Positions 21,778 through 32,219 of a stretch of DNA of 64,000 bases are shown here, piece after piece. Position 1 is the first letter of the stretch. Each line of letters starts with the position of its first letter. This DNA comes from Schizochytrium sp. TIO01. Lineage: Eukaryota > Sar > Bigyra > Thraustochytrida > Thraustochytriidae. A model generated the notes under the pieces. The model saw nothing but the letters and a program-made list of their open reading frames with translations. It was not told where the DNA came from and did no database searches. The position numbers and the translations under genes are program-made. The stretch covers positions 3,023,048 through 3,087,047 of the forward strand of contig SMSO01000031.1 in NCBI GenBank assembly GCA_004764695.1. The letters are read 5' to 3'.

Positions 21778-23644
21778 TTAGACCTCACGCTTAACAAGGC
21801 GCTTGGCAGTGTTGTAGATGTCCTTAGTCTGGGGGAGGGACAGCTGCTCGAGGTTGGTGGCGTAGGCCATGGGGACATCAGCGCCAGTGACACGGACAGC
21901 GGGGGCGTCGAGGTAGTCGAAGGCAGCAGACTCGTAGATGGAGGCAAGGATCTCAGCGCCGATGCCGTGCTGGGGCCAGCCCTCCTCAACGGTCATGAGG
22001 AGGTTGGTCTTGATGACGGACTTGATGATAGTGTCGCGGTCAAGGGGACGGATGCAACGCAAGTTGATGACCTCAGCGCTAATGCCCTCCTTGGCGAGCT
22101 GGTCGGCAGCCTCAAGAGCAAACTTAACCGGGCGAGAGACGGTGACGATGGTCAGATCGGTACCCTCACGCTCAATCTTGGCCTTGCCGAAGGGGGTAAC
22201 GTAGTCCTTGCCCATGGCCTCGTCGCTCATGTCGAACTCAGTACCGTACATGAGCTCGTTCTCGAGGAGAATGACGGGGTTGGGGTCGCGGATGGCGGCC
22301 TTCATCATACCCTTGGCGTCCTCAGCACTGTAAGGCATGAAGACCTTGAGACCGGGCACGGAGCCGTACCAGGCGCCGAAGCACTGGGAGTGCTGGGCAC
22401 CGACACCGGCAGCAGCACCGTTGGGTCCACGGAAGACAATAGGCACGTTGCAGGTACCGGCAGTCATGTAAAGCTGCTTGGCGGCAGAGTTAACAATCTG
22501 ATCGATGGCCTGCATGGCAAAGTTGAAGGTCATGAACTCGACGACCGGGCGAAGACCCTTGTAGGCGGCACCGGTGGCAAGACCGGTGAAACCCATCTCA
22601 GTGATAGGGGTGTCAATGACACGGGGGAACTTGCGGCCCTCGTTGAACTATTTTATTCCAAAGATACAAGTGATCACCAATAAATCCGCATCAGAGTAGG
22701 GTATGAGAAATCAGGAGGAATTCAATTTCGCAAAGTTCAGAAGCAAGAATTTGCGGTAGCACATTTGTTTAATGTTAGTCAACTTGGCGTTCTCTCAAAT
22801 AAATGCAATACAACCCCTTCTCCCTTTCTCCCATGTTCAATATTTTAGAATAAAACACAGATCACCAGCCGCTAAGCAACGTGGCACTTGCTCTCCCAGC
22901 TAGAAAAGGTACAACGTGCAGTGATGCTGACCGTGTAGAAAACACAAATGGCGATTTTCAAAGAAAACCCATTCTCACCGCATCATCCTCCGTCAATGTA
23001 TACCCCCTCTATCTGAGTTGTGCGAATCCCACAGCCACATTCGACGAGCTGGCATTCCTGTAGTTTACCCCTCACAGACAAACGAAAACAGTCGCAGATC
23101 CCTTGGTATGGCAAATCTAAAGGTATGAAAGCAAACTCGATTCTAAGCCTATCCAAGTCCTGCATCACATATACATATTGGCAGAAGGCTGTGACAAAAG
23201 ATTGATCCAACTGCATCAAAGAACAGAAATCCTTCAGTTTTATGCAGTTCTGGCCAGCAACCCTATAGTTGATTAGATTCCCATCCCGCTCGTCTAGTGC
23301 TAAGACAACACAGTTGGATCTGCACTGATGTACATTTCTTCGTATACACAATTTGTACAAATATAATAATAACATGTATCAAGTTTGGAGCGCTATCCAA
23401 AACTAGCCCTTCAGGCAGCTGGATGAGCGATCGCTTTCTTACTCACCTTCTTATCAAGGCCCTTGGTGACCTTGTAGGCGCCCTGGTACTGTGCGACCTC
23501 CTCACCGAGGATAAAGACGTTCTCGTCGCGCTCCATCTCCTCCACGAGGGCGGTGTTGAGGGCCTCGCGCACGGACATCTTGGTGGCCATGGAGCGGGCG
23601 CCGTGGACGCGGAGCATGTTGCGGGAGGCGGTGTTGGCGAGCAT
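21778..23644 (-). CDS. Pyruvate dehydrogenase E1 component subunit beta, mitochondrial; two exons (23447-23644 and 21778-22647)
   Basis: Exon 1 (ATG at 23644) encodes a presequence ([20 protein letters not shown]) and the E1-beta start [15 protein letters not shown]...[23 protein letters not shown]. It ends at AAG/GTGAGT. Exon 2 resumes in phase after an AAATAG acceptor with [19 protein letters not shown], exactly where the family continues. Together they give 355 aa, the usual length. Further hallmarks are [38 protein letters not shown] and [14 protein letters not shown]1 beta pairs with E1 alpha to decarboxylate pyruvate on thiamine diphosphate and feed acetyl-CoA to the mitochondrial matrix. 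Codons are strongly G/C-ending. A TTTGCAG before the start could be the acceptor of a 5'-untranslated intron. Confidence 0.95.
22648..23446 (-). other. Spliceosomal intron of the PDH E1 beta gene (799 bases)
   Basis: It begins GTGAGTAAG and ends AAATAG on the minus strand. It is A/T-richer than its exons and contains in-frame stops. Removing it restores the conserved E1-beta sequence without loss or gain of a residue. It is by far the longest intron I can place in the window. Confidence 0.92.
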
Positions 23645-24323
23645 CTTGTTGGTGTTAGCGGCTGCTGCTTCTTGCGAGGCGACTCTGCAAACGAAGAAAC
23701 GGCGAACTGCGAAAGAGAATTAAACGAGCGATGCGGAGCGATCAGACTCTGTTTTGCTGTGCCTTCTCTTCTGACTTCCTGGCTTCAACTATTCAATATT
23801 CAAACACTCAATCGATCTAATTAACTAAATTAACTAAATATTTTATATAAATGTAGATATCTGTATTGTTTAATCTATGTGCTTTCTAACAAATTGATCT
23901 GCTTTTCCTTCTATTTAAAACTTAAATCTTACGAAAAGTTGTTTTCTTCTCAAGCCTTTTCTTTTTAAGACTATCTATTTTTGTGCGCCTAACTTCCTTT
24001 TTACCTCTTTCGCTCACCAATTGCTACAAAGCACTACCTACAAACAATAGGAGGTAGCATCTGCAGAAAAGTTTATTTTATTTTAATTTTATTGAGAAAG
24101 AATTGATTTCTTTTGCGAGGAGGAAGAGCGTCTGCGTAGTCTGCGCATTGCGTCTTTCGCTCTGTAGTGTCTGCTCTGCCATCTCTCTTGCCTGCACGAT
24201 ACCTGTGCCATCATTATTGTCACTCATTGGTCACGAATTAACCTCCGCTCCTCTGCAACAAATACGTTTTTCTTTCTAAATCGCGATCTGCTTGCTTTGC
24301 AGATGCGCGCTTTTCAAAGGAAG

Positions 24324-24355
24324 GTTAGTTAGTCAGTTAGTTAGTTAGTTAGTAG
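24324..24355. repeat. TTAG tetranucleotide microsatellite
   Basis: About seven units of TTAG with one TCAG variant. Confidence 0.85.
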
Positions 24356-25370
24356 TTCTTCAAGCTTTTCGTCTTTTTATGCTTACTATAAAGCAAGAAG
24401 TCAAGAAATCTCATTAACTCACGAGGTATCGTCGTCAAAATTGCACTGATTAGCATCACAGAAATCTGGCAAGTTTACACAGGACGGCGACGGCGAGCCG
24501 CGCTTTCGTCCTTGAAGAGCAGACGCCGCATACAGAGCATTGCAAATGCAATGATGCTGTGCGTCAAAGCCGACGGAGAATAAAGCTTCCGGGGTATCTT
24601 GAGGAGAAGCGTTGAACTATCAGAATTATCAACATAAAGCTAATTCGACGCAGGTTTGTTGACCTTCAAGTTCTTTTGAGGAATATAAAATCATTCATTT
24701 ATTTCAACAATTTTTTATTTTATTTTTTAAATCCCGAAATAAAAGGTACAACAGAAAAGATAGTTTTTAATCGTAAGGAGCGAGCTTCACCTACAATTTT
24801 AGTTATTTACAGCAGCAAAAGACACTTTATTCAAATAACAATTGGAGACGATGCTTCGTCTCTCATCTTTGACCTCCGAGTCTTATTGTCGGAGCTTCGG
24901 CGGTCTTTACAGCGGCGCCGCTCCCGTTTCTGCGCTGATATTCTTCATTTCCAGCAGATTTAGTACAAAATCCGTCAAATTCTTTATCCTTTCAATTGAA
25001 GGGGCGGAGAAACATTTTCACGATTCTTTAAACCAGGCCTTCTTTTTAATTTTATATTACATTTTACTATATGTTAAGTGTGAGGAAGAGGTTCTCTCGC
25101 CGCTTTTGGCACTGTATTTACGGCGCAAGAGGCGCCTTGTTCTTCCCTCGAAGAATGTTCTCTCTCCCTCAGTCTACTCTCCCTCTGCCTCCGTCGTCTT
25201 CTTCTTCGTCTGCGGTGGAACGAGCTCGTGCTATTATTCTCCTTTTTCCTCGAAAAGACAGCGTTAAAATCCCTGCGGGCCTATAGTTTGTGCTATGCTT
25301 ACCCTACCCGCCGAGGTACCACGGGTTTTTTACCCCGTCTCCTCTTCTGCATACATATTACGCATGTAAG

Positions 25371-25411
25371 TCTGTATGTCTGTCTGTATGTATGTATGTA
25401 TGTATGTATGC
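25371..25411. repeat. TATG/TCTG tetranucleotide microsatellite
   Basis: TCTGTATG-type units passing into about seven perfect TATG units. The unit is the same as in the very long array at 58407-58570. Confidence 0.9.
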
Positions 25412-26071
25412 AGAACAAAAAAAATATAAACACATTCAAGTTGATCGGCGCATCTTTTTAGAATTATCATCCATTGCCAGAATACAGCAGAAGTTTTTCC
25501 TGCATTCATTCGTTGAATCTCTTGGGGTCAAGCAATAGAATTGAGTGGAGATCAGCCACACAAAACCAGCCGAAGCGATTAGATAATCAGAAACAACCAC
25601 CTGATCAACCACAAAACTAGCTTTGGGCAGAGCCTGATCTTACGACTCTGAAAAAGCAGGCTGTCCAGCTAGCGAGCTAGTTACAAGAAGCACGGCTTTT
25701 TAGACCGCATCATCGTCGATTCAATTCAACTCTGTAGGACCATAGCACCTACCTACTAACCTAGGACCTAGGTAGCACCATCTTTGATGCTCCATCATCA
25801 TCATCATCAGCATCATCGCACTCACTCACAGTTAGTGAGTCAGTGAGTTAGTAAGAACAGATACACATTCTTTTTTTTTCAGAAAAAAGAAAAAAGCAGA
25901 AAAAAAAAAGTTGCATAGTCTTCTTTCTCTCTCTCTTTCCTGCTTACCGTTCTCCATGTGCTTGCCGCCTAGCAGTTGCATAGCCGTATCGCTAGCCGTC
26001 GCCTAGGCGATTTACAGACAGATAGAACTGAGGATGGAAGTTAGTTCTGCCGCATTTGCATTGCTTGTTTC

Positions 26072-26107
26072 CACAGACAGACAGACAGACAGACTGACTG
26101 ACTGACA

Positions 26108-26140
<33 letters not shown>

Positions 26141-26144
26141 ACAG
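26072..26144. repeat. Compound tetranucleotide repeat (ACAG, ACTG, GGCA)
   Basis: Consecutive blocks of ACAG, then ACTG, then ACAG, then GGCA units over about 73 bases, as expected from stepwise mutation within one growing array. Confidence 0.9.
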
Positions 26145-26224
26145 CGGTGATGATGCCGCCCACGCACGCCAGGAGCCCTGCCAGCTCTGGAGTGGATGCT
26201 ACAAACCGCTACTTCGATCAATCA

Positions 26225-26262
26225 CTCATTCATTCATTCATTCATTCATTCATTCATTCATT
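26225..26262. repeat. ATTC tetranucleotide microsatellite
   Basis: About nine perfect CATT/ATTC units. Confidence 0.9.
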
Positions 26263-26842
26263 TGCAGCGCAGGTTTTTCCCTTTTCAGACAAGCACACCC
26301 AAACATTAAAATACGTGTCCGAAATGCCTTCGGGTCCTTCTCGTGAACGAATTGCGATCAATTACTGCGATGCAGTCAGGACCTTCGCGCCGCTTTCCTC
26401 CGCACGCCCGCCGAGGCCTCTGCTGCCTCGCGAAGGGCCCTCCCGAGCCCAAAGGGCGTCGCCGCTGCCCCGACCGGCGGCCTCGCGGCCTTCCTCTGCT
26501 GCCTCGAAGTGGTGGCGATCGATGATTCTTGTGCCTGATTTGCAGGTTTGTCGCCGCCGTCGGTGCGCGATACTTCTACCCTGCACCCCCATCGGAGGCA
26601 CATTCTCGGTGAGTGGTCAGACAGCACAAAAACAGGGGGGTAGCGTGGGACATGGGCCATGACGCCGCCGCCAAGGACACGCCATCCACTCCCTGGATCC
26701 TGCCTCCCTCCCTCTCGCTCTGCCGCCGCACACGCACGCACGACAGGGCAGGGCAGCCAAGGAGGCAGGCATGCAGCCAAGGAGGCAGGCGGCCAGGCCT
26801 GCCTTTGGAGGGCACCGCCGCAGAAGGGATCGGGATGATGGG

Positions 26843-26913
26843 AATCAATCAATCGATCGATCGATCGATTGATCGTCGAAAATGGCGATTTGTTATTTAT
26901 TTATTTATTTATT
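26843..26913. repeat. ATCA/ATCG block followed by TTTA block
   Basis: AATC/GATC units at 26843-26874, including a palindromic GATC run. A short unrelated stretch and a TTTA array at about 26892-26913 follow. Confidence 0.85.
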
Positions 26914-27068
26914 ATGCGTCGGTACTTTTTATTTATAAAAGTTATTTTAGTTAAAAAAGTGAAAAGATGGTGTTTGATTGCTTTTTAATTGTAAGGAAAC
27001 ATCGCCGTCATGATACTGCTTTTGAAATGGATATTCTTTTGCTGTCTGTTTGGATTCTAAATTTTAAA

Positions 27069-27183
27069 TTTTGACTTTTGACTTTTGACTTTTGAATTTT
27101 GAATTTTGAATTTTGAATTTGTTTTCAAGTTTTTTGTTGTTTTATTGTTTGAATTAAAATAAAATAAAATAAAATAAAATAAA
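27069..27183. repeat. TTTTGAC/TTTTGAA 7-mer array and AAAAT pentamer array
   Basis: Three TTTTGAC units pass into TTTTGAA units (27069-27119). After 35 bases an AAAAT pentamer array occupies about 27154-27183. These are among the few arrays in the window whose unit is not 4 bases. Confidence 0.85.
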
Positions 27184-28499
27184 TTTAAATGTTGAAAAGG
27201 AATGATGGTGCATTCATTCACAGCAAGCGCAGCAGATCTAAACTTAGTCCAAATCCAAGCCGAAGGGCGAGCGGCCCTGGCGTAAGCTGGCAGAGGCCGC
27301 TGCTCTTCCCTTCACGGCCACTACTCTTGACCATGGATGCTCCAGTTTTCATCTTCGAGTGCTGCTGCCGCCTCTGCACATGAGCTGCCGCTGCTGCTGC
27401 TGATGATGATGATGCTGAAGCGAGCGATATCAATGACGATGACGACGATTCCATTACGTTATATTACACCATATAGACTATCCTCCCTAGGAGCTTCCTA
27501 CAGTTTAAACTAGAGGGAGACAGAGAGCTAGCTTCCTTCCTCTGTGGCGCGATCATTGACCGAGCCACAAACTGCTACGCTGCGCATCATCATCAATCAC
27601 AACAGCATCAGCGTCGGGTTCATCGCGTGGCGATCTACGGGATCTATCGCAATACGAGCACGCATCAGCATGGCCACCACGCACATCTGCATCTTATGAC
27701 TCACCTGCCAGGAGGACCATCGCGAGCTTGAATCTGAAAATGAATGCCACGCACAGCAGAATATCTATCGCTGATCGAAAAGGAACGAGTCACGAGCATC
27801 CTCGATTGTACCTACATAAAGAGAGTTGCCGAAGTCAACTTAAGATTCAACTCATCCTTTAAGATGAGAGAGGACCAACTTAGAGAACTCGAGTCGCTCG
27901 CTCCGTTTCTATGATCATAATGGAGAGATTGATTATTGATTGATCTATATTCGTTTGCGGGTCATCCTCAGCACTTTTGATGGATTTGCGATGGCTTGAT
28001 ATGTTCATGATTCAATATCGCAATATAGCACATATTCGCTGACCTAAGCTGGCGCCGGACGGAGTCTCTGAAAACAGCTGCTTACTCATCATATCCAGTG
28101 AGCTAGCTAGGTAGCTCCTAAAGTGGAGCTCTCCAAGAGCGCCCCGTTGCCCTCAAGTCGGTTCTCAGCTGCGATCGAAGTACCTTCTCCTGCCGCTGCG
28201 GAAGACGACGACGGAGAGGAACCATCAAATGATGATGATTCATGATGGCAAGAGTGGATGACGCATCTCCTAGCTAGCTACTAGGCACCTCTACCCCGTC
28301 TGTTACAAATTATACCCATCAGAAACTAAGTCTAAGGAAAGAAGGCTTGCACATCTGCCACAGACAGCACTATAGGTGATATAGGTTTTTGAATAGGAGT
28401 TCTTTGCCACTGCGCGGATTCGTTCTGCGAGGCCCAATGGAGGAGGATAATGGATGCCTGAAGAGTGATCTGGAGCGCAGGAGGAGGATGTGCCTCTTC

Positions 28500-28538
28500 A
28501 ACTAGCTAGCTAGCTTGCTAGCTGTAGCTAGCTATCTG
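28500..28538. repeat. CTAG-rich palindromic cluster
   Basis: Overlapping TAGC/CTAG units (actagctagctagcttgcta and continuing) that are self-complementary. Similar shorter clusters occur at 15369-15392, about 28101-28118 and about 28269-28286. Confidence 0.7.
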
Positions 28539-30551
28539 GTCTGCGGACTTGGGAGACGCAGCGGCTGCGGCGGTTTGCATTTGCGTCGCTGCCCCCATTC
28601 ACAAAAACATCTCTCTTTCTCTTTTTCACTCTTTCTTCCTTTGATTTTATTGTAATGGTACCTACGTTTTATTTGTTGGTGTAGGCATATTTATGTGTAA
28701 TACGTAGAGTGTATACATATGTTTTATTTTTTTAATAATGAATATGGACTCTGAACGAAAGAGAAATTTTGAACTGCCGGGATCCGCAGAACTGAGGTCA
28801 GCCTGACCAACACCAAGACCTCATATCTACGTCGCTAGTCTCAGGAAAGCTCGAAATGCGGCGCTCGGCAAAGGCAAAGTGCTCCACAGAGGACGCAATG
28901 AGACGAAGGTGTCGCCCAAAGCCTGATTATCGAGGGCTTTCGATGAAGCCGCTCGCACAATAACTCACTTACCTAGGCATATATTATTATGCGATGCAGT
29001 CCTTCTTTCTCCCCATCTTGGTTTTGTTCTCTTTTCTTTTTCAATTGATCAAAATGAGAATGGATGAAAGTGCCTTTTCTAGCTAGTGCTATTACAATCT
29101 TTTACATGACATATATATTTATTTCTTTTAAATTTATCAGAAATTGAATATGTGAAAACAAAGTACATACGGTTTGAAGGGAACATCATATGATTCCAGA
29201 GGGAGTGAGAGACCCTCGGTCCTTTGGCGATGCAAAAGAAGTAAACTGCTTCTGCTGCTACGTCGGCAAGAGCGGAGGTCTCGAGAGGTGCTTACACACC
29301 TGCCTAATGCGCTCAGTGTGTACTCACCACCTTGCTTGTGCCATTATTGCAGGCAACCTTGGTAACGCGATTCATGCATTGATTCATGCTACTTGTCGCG
29401 CAGTAGCACCATTGGAATTTAGCGATAGTAGGGTACCTACAAGCACACTAGCACTGCTTAGGCGAATGCAAATCTGTATTGCTTTCTCTTAAGGCTTATT
29501 GAAGTCAGGTCGTCATGGTTTTTGGCTAATTGTAGATTGAGATTAACTCGTTACAGCGAGACTGAGGGTCATATCTAAGTGCCACGCTGCTCTTGCCTAC
29601 TATGTTGTATAACAATCAGGGCTTTTTAGGCAAACCTACATCTTTAAATTAAGACTATTGTAGTTCTTGAAAACAGATGGATTGCGAACAGTCTCGTTGG
29701 ACCAATTTCTATTACGCTGCAGCGCAGAGACCAAGAAGGTTTTGGGAGAAATAAAATGCTGCAAGATTATTAGAGAGGATCTCTTAGTTGTGGAAAGGCC
29801 TGTGAGGATTCGCCCAGTTCATCTAAACTTGCCCCATTTTCTCTTGCGAGTTTTAAGATACACTGTCAGTACCCTTGACTATGATAATTTACCCCTGAAG
29901 TTCAAAAGTTTGCGCGTTTTTCATTATGCGTACTCAACTGTTTTATATTTCGGGTTTTACTCTGATCAGAATTTACGTAATAATTCTAAATCTCGCCATG
30001 ACCTTTGTGCAGGTTTCTGTTGAACTATCATGCTTCTCACTGTCGACTTATTTGACCACCGTTTGCAGCACCCCTTCTCCCTTAAGCTCTATCTTGAGCG
30101 ACTACCTTCATGGCAGCTCAACATAGTTAACTATATTATGACCATCTGGCAGAGAGGGATCGTGCTCTGCATCGTTGGAACCTTTAGAACGATGGTTCCC
30201 CCGAAAAAGAAAAATAATTTTGAAAATAATAATAATAATAAATTGTAGTTTATCCTTTTTGAGAAATGTTTTGTTTTGTTTTGTTTTTCAATCAAAAACT
30301 TTCTCTTACTGTTTATCTTTATAACAGGCAACAGTAACAACAACAATAACATCCATAATAAAACTCATGATGTTTATAATATAGGTACTAACTAGTATGG
30401 GAATGTAGATTGTTTAAGAGAACAAGGGAATTTGAGTTGGAATCGAATCGGTGTTGGAATTGGAATTAGGAATTGGAATTGGGACCCCGCCGTGAAGAGG
30501 CCCTGGGAAGAGGATCAGGATGACGCTGCTGCTCCAAGTCACAAAAAAGCA

Positions 30552-30722
30552 ATGTGCCCGCCCTCTGCCTTCTCCCTGTTCATGCGCCGAGTCTTCCTGT
30601 TGACCCTCGCCTGCACAGTCTCAACATATGCTATTGCAATCGATAAGATGAAGCGAGCAAGAAAGGAATACAAGCAGGAAAGAAAAAGAGAATCGGCGTT
30701 GCTGTCTTTGGTAAATGAGTAA
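30552..30722 (+). CDS. Small single-span membrane protein candidate (56 aa)
   Basis: An ATG at 30552 opens 56 codons: a short lead MCPPSAFSLFMRR, a hydrophobic span VFLLTLACTVSTYAIAI, then a highly charged helix (DKMKRARKEYKQERKRES). The in-frame sequence upstream is also open (VKRPWEEDQDDAAAPSHKKA) but has no ATG, so an upstream exon is possible. One membrane span followed by a basic helix is typical of small mitochondrial inner-membrane assembly factors, but I cannot name a family. The short length makes chance a real alternative. Confidence 0.35.
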   Translation: MCPPSAFSLFMRRVFLLTLACTVSTYAIAIDKMKRARKEYKQERKRESALLSLVNE

Positions 30723-32219
30723 GTCAAGATGGCCTTACAATGATAGAGCAGAACTCTTCACGTAAATATTAGCAAAGAGTTGAGTCTTAAAACTAACGTA
30801 AATTTATGGCCAAGAAATTATTACACGATAGCAATTACGATCTCTAATAGCAAGGAGGTAAAAAATCAGATACAAGATAGACTTGAGGATAACTAAGATC
30901 ATAAAACAACCCTAGTTGTGTTCTTCTTCTTCAAGCATTTCCTTCTTCTTCAAGCACTTCTTGAAGAAGAAGGTGTACATGGTAGCAGAGGTCTTACGCA
31001 AGGACTAATCAGATGATCAGGAGATATGCTTCTCATATCTGTGGCCGGAAAAAGGCGGTTTGTTGATCTAAAGGGGAGGACTCGGGACCTCTGGGTATTA
31101 TGCAAATGCATTTTGTGATTATGCTGCAATGTGGCATAGGAGGTAAAGCTCGCTGCGCGACAAGCCAACCAGCTCAGATCTGCGCGTCGCCTGGTGCTAC
31201 CCAGTGAGCTGAGAGGCACTAGGAGAACGATCCTTTGGTGCATACAAATTGTTTCTTCTGTTTCATGAAGTGTTACCCCATTTAAACTTTTATCTTTTTA
31301 AAGCTATCCTTCCGCTGCATGCAAACTAGTTCGTATAGATTGCTTGTTAGTGAAGGATCTATAGTACAAATTGCCAGGACCTGTTCTAGAGATTTCTAGA
31401 TCAAAGTAATTGAAGGTTTATCAATGTCGTGATTGTGATTGTGCTGATGACGGAAAAGAGGACCAGCCAGGTCTGTACCAGAAAGTGAACGACTCTCAAC
31501 GCCCCTTTGGAAGCCTTCATTAGGAATGATTAAGTGTCAGTTCTATTTAATAAACAAAGATTAGTCAACTAGATTTTTTTTAAGCGGGCAAATTTTGCGT
31601 CTGACAATTTTTCTTCCGTAGAAGGGGCAGGCGTTCATTTTAGCAGGATCTTGGGCATCCTTCAAGTTAGACTGGTTCTCACCTTAAAACGACCTAGAAA
31701 TTTACCATAGGTTTGGAGGCCATTTGTTCTAGTCGAATGTTTATACTATTCAAAGCTACGACATTGTACGACTAAATAAGGCTGTGATCCACCATATCAT
31801 AAGACAAAACGGGTAAAAGTATGCAAAGAGATACAATTGTGCATGAAATGTTGGGCATAATAAGTTGTAAAAGACATGCTTGTGATTCTTATTCCTAACA
31901 CTTAGCACAATAAGTTGCCTCTTTGTTCTCCAATTTAAGTGGTGTTCCTATGTAACTAATTATTCATTATGGAAAAAAAATAAAGATGAAGCCAGTAACC
32001 TAATAGTAGAGAAACCCAACCGAAGAGGAAAGGGTTTTTCCACACTCAGCAATTACAGCTCAACGTAGACTATATTGCAAATCTGTTTAAGAATCGAGAA
32101 GATAATTGCACCTCTGCACAACCAAGTTAGGTGATCAGAATCTGTGTCGCACTAACGCGCCAGATTTACGAAAAGATAACTCCACATTGTCTATATGACG
32201 TTAGAAAGGCTTGAAAGAA
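30723..32219. other. Intergenic spacer, nothing recognised
   Basis: About 1.5 kb of A/T-rich sequence. A minus-strand frame at 30950-31243 has no motif and is not supported. No tandem repeat longer than about 20 bases was seen. Confidence 0.55.

Larger units (their letters stand above)
23645..30551. other. Gene-poor region rich in tetranucleotide repeats
   Basis: About 6.9 kb without a recognisable gene. It carries many separate short tandem repeats (listed individually), CTAG-rich palindromic clusters near 28100, 28270 and 28500-28540, and a G/C-rich island at about 26300-26850 with long but repetitive open frames. Two A/T-average stretches have weakly coding-like frames: 29190-29492 plus (100 codons with ATG, Cys-rich) and 29667-30248 plus (two overlapping frames without a clean start). 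I would not call either a gene without transcript evidence. Confidence 0.5.

Noticed and set aside
21706..22683. 325-codon plus-strand frame opposite PDH E1 beta
   Set aside because: It lies exactly opposite a conserved, highly biased coding exon. Its protein has no motif, and the length follows from codon bias.
26362..26852. Long frames in the G/C-rich island, both strands
   Set aside because: All frames are open because the sequence is G/C-rich and repetitive (Arg/Pro/Ala-rich products); no conserved motif or start is favoured.
24320..30550. CRISPR array or integron-like repeat structure
   Set aside because: The repeats are simple tandem units without regularly spaced unique spacers, and the context is eukaryotic.
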